Source: Paenibacillus polymyxa (lineage in GTDB: Bacteria; Bacillota; Bacilli; Paenibacillales; Paenibacillaceae). From it: a stretch of 64,000 nt of DNA. The position numbers and the translations under genes are program-made. Of this stretch, positions 62,231-64,000 are shown piece by piece. The DNA lies in the NCBI RefSeq assembly GCF_015710975.1, contig NZ_CP049783.1, positions 3,639,501 through 3,703,500 on the forward strand. Direction: 5' to 3'. A model generated the notes under the pieces. The model was not told the origin of the DNA, did not search any database, and saw only the letters and a program-made list of their open reading frames with translations. Within the stretch, counting starts at the first letter, position 1, and every line of letters starts with the position of its first letter.

Positions 62231-63109
62231 ATGAATTTTGAACCTCTTAAAGCACAACAAGCGGTTCTTAGCTCTGGTAGCTTACGGATCAATCCGACAA
62301 GCAAGCAAGTTCCGTCCCCCCAGCTACATGAAGAAAAAGTGCCCAGGTTCGTCGTTCAGGACACCGTGGAGATTAGTGAAGCTGGCAGAAAGCTGGCTGA
62401 GGGGGATATCGTGTCACATGCTGCCAAGTATTTTGGCACAACTCAGATCAACGATGCATTAAACCGGGTTTTGGAGGGCCAACCGGAAGAAGTATCCGAT
62501 GCTGTGTACAATATGATTCAATCCAATTTTATCGTCGATGGAACGGTAACGGATGAGAAGCAGCGCGCGGTATTGCTGGAGATGGGAGTTTCCCAGTCCA
62601 AGTATATTGCGGATCATTACATGGAAGGCGATAAAGCCAAGGAATTTATGCAAACCATGAACCAGATAGCTGGTATTGCCTTGACACGAACCATTGATTC
62701 AGAGACCGGAGATATTAGCTACACGACTCCTACAGATCGTCCGATAGGTGCCCCTGAGGACTACGTCAAGCTGTCGGAAGTGATGAAACAGGTCGATCCT
62801 CAAAAATATACTGCGTTCATGAATGACATTAAGGGTGGAGGAAATGGATTAAGCCAGCTGTTGAGTTTTGCACAAAAGGTTCCTCAAAACCCCGATTGGA
62901 TTAATAAATACAAGGAACGTACAGAACAGACTGAAGAGCTGTTAAATAAACCACAGTTAACGAATCGGTTTGACAAAGCGGATACATCCTCAGCTTCCGC
63001 GTTTATGAATAGTATGCAAAATCTTCTTAAGGAATCTTCTGCTCCTGAGGATTCTTACATGCAGAATATGCGGGGATTTTTTCGGAACTTGGGTGTTCAG
63101 GCCAATTAA
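62231..63109 (+). CDS. Hypothetical protein with FlgM-like DxVxIS motif
   Basis: 292 residues, soluble, without signal peptide. DTVEISEAGRKLAEGD near residue 50 resembles the short motif found in FlgM and other flagellum-linked proteins. The rest is helical with no recognised domain. It might be exported by the flagellar or another secretion route, but that is speculation. ACAGGAGGA precedes the ATG at 62231; a TTG-type extension to 62198 is unlikely. Confidence 0.6.
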   Translation: MNFEPLKAQQAVLSSGSLRINPTSKQVPSPQLHEEKVPRFVVQDTVEISEAGRKLAEGDIVSHAAKYFGTTQINDALNRVLEGQPEEVSDAVYNMIQSNFIVDGTVTDEKQRAVLLEMGVSQSKYIADHYMEGDKAKEFMQTMNQIAGIALTRTIDSETGDISYTTPTDRPIGAPEDYVKLSEVMKQVDPQKYTAFMNDIKGGGNGLSQLLSFAQKVPQNPDWINKYKERTEQTEELLNKPQLTNRFDKADTSSASAFMNSMQNLLKESSAPEDSYMQNMRGFFRNLGVQAN

Positions 63110-63232
63110 AGTTTCAAAAGGATCTCTGGGATGAGTGTTTCGAAAATTTATTTCAGTTCATTTTGCTGTTCTGTTTACATCCTGTTTGAAACGAAGTATA
63201 ATAACTTCAAAACATACTCGTGAAATTGAGGA

Positions 63233-63279
63233 AGCACCTCAAACTTAGGCATTACTGCCTTCGTTTGAGGTGCTTTTTC
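63233..63279 (+). terminator. Terminator
   Basis: A perfect 13-bp stem, AAGCACCTCAAAC with its complement, an 18-base loop and T5. It lies 120 bases after the hypothetical gene and before the last, partial gene. Confidence 0.85.
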
Positions 63280-63340
63280 TATTTTAGCCAAAGCGAGTAC
63301 GTAGAACTCTTTGAAAATAAAATAAAGTAAGGAGAAGTGT

Positions 63341-64000
63341 ATGTATCGAAAAAATAAACGAAAGGTTAGGAAGCACAATAACTGGGTGTATGGAGTACTG
63401 GCTTTACTCCTCTTATTAATGATCATTCCCATATTCCCGGAAAGGGTATCGGCTGCTACCCAAGAAATCATCGGAGGTCCTTTTTGCCAAAATAATTTGC
63501 CAGGTGGAGGCGATAGTTGGGGCTCTTGGTCAGGAAGTGGAGTAGGAGCAACGGAAGTATACACTGGCATGGGGTCGGCAAGGTATACATGTGATGGAAC
63601 TAAACAGCCGACAAATCGTTTTATTGATATTGGAAGATCTATTAAGACTTCGGATTACAGGATTTTTGTTTACATTGAGGGGTCTTATCATACAGATATA
63701 TATACATCTAATGCCGCCGCAGGCGACAGCTGGAGACCCAACGGAACGAATTTATATACATGGACCAATGTAACGAAATTCTATGCCGATAGCTATTACC
63801 AGGGGAAATGGATAGATATCACTGACTCTATTACATTAAGGGATGTACGATATTTCAGAGCGATGGGAACTAGTCAACAGACAAGTGATGAAATATCCAA
63901 GTTTGGAATTCGTATTATTCCCAAATCAGACTTGATGCCTAAACCACCCCAGATTCATGCTGGTGCAGAGGGACAGGCTGTTACAGAGTGGACCAAAGAG
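63341..64000 (+). CDS. Exported protein, cut by the window edge
   Basis: An ATG at 63341, with AAGGAG seven bases before, opens a frame that stays open for 220 codons to the right edge. The first 40 residues are a basic stretch and a hydrophobic helix ending RVSA-ATQ, a good signal peptide or anchor. The visible mature part is rich in Gly, Ser, Tyr and Trp (GGGDSWGSWSGSG), with two cysteines about 35 residues apart, and beta-strand-like thereafter. It probably belongs to a large surface or secreted protein. The family cannot be told from this part. Confidence 0.7.
   Translation, partial: MYRKNKRKVRKHNNWVYGVLALLLLLMIIPIFPERVSAATQEIIGGPFCQNNLPGGGDSWGSWSGSGVGATEVYTGMGSARYTCDGTKQPTNRFIDIGRSIKTSDYRIFVYIEGSYHTDIYTSNAAAGDSWRPNGTNLYTWTNVTKFYADSYYQGKWIDITDSITLRDVRYFRAMGTSQQTSDEISKFGIRIIPKSDLMPKPPQIHAGAEGQAVTEWTKE

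Overview
The window looks like a chromosomal segment of a Paenibacillus, probably near the P. polymyxa group. This is judged from protein style: a CYP102-type P450-reductase fusion, an AraC/siderophore-binding fusion regulator, the acetylase lysine branch dapH-dapL-patA, YrhE/YrhD formate dehydrogenase, Gram-positive ribosome binding sites and many TTG/GTG starts. No rRNA, tRNA or CRISPR array was seen.

Positions 1 to about 19000 are an AT-rich accessory region. Small, mostly single genes alternate with roughly 80-165 bp imperfect palindromes that start ..AAC-ATAA-TATTC.. and end ..GAATA-CAGGAAC-GTTAT... These have the layout of integron attC sites. Where two consecutive sites are intact, the outer arm that begins a cassette (GTTATnnnn) is complementary to the arm that ends the same cassette (nnnnATAAC): 9/9, 9/9, 9/9 and 8/9. 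That is what integron cassette circles require. Nearly all genes point the same way. They include a Mrr-like nuclease, a reverse gene paired with a Cro/C1 regulator, DinB-type proteins, acetyltransferases, a DMP19-like protein, methyltransferases, membrane proteins and several unknown acidic proteins. No integrase is present, so this is a candidate cassette cluster without an integrase, in a Gram-positive host. Many sites are halved or decayed. At least seven single-base frameshifts, most of them in homopolymers, fall in its genes, while I saw none in the genes beyond 21 kb. The array is interrupted by a Fur-boxed siderophore uptake block (3.0-6.8 kb) and by a divergent SDR/TetR pair (7.1-8.7 kb). 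A DUF1801/YdeI-type gene and a phosphotransferase gene close the region.

From about 21 kb the window is ordinary core chromosome. It holds a rhodanese, an EamA exporter and a lipoprotein. Lysine genes follow (dapH, dapL, and patA further on), with a complete potABCD operon between dapL and patA. Next come a VOC protein, an acetyltransferase, aspartase, a membrane-anchored Mrr-like nuclease and the P450-reductase fusion. A BMP lipoprotein and chemoreceptor pair is followed by an AraC regulator with a sensor domain, a TctC-like binding protein and a KdgT-like permease.

The 47-57 kb region is a molybdenum/formate dehydrogenase locus. Formate dehydrogenase and its DUF1641 partner are read leftward from a promoter with a terminator-bearing leader. 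moaA, fdhD, moaD, a MoaD-MoaE fusion, moeB and modAB are read rightward. After it come a DUF2294 gene, a Thg1-like polymerase next to a P-loop kinase (a possible RNA repair pair), a lipoprotein and three exported or unknown proteins. The last of these runs off the right edge.
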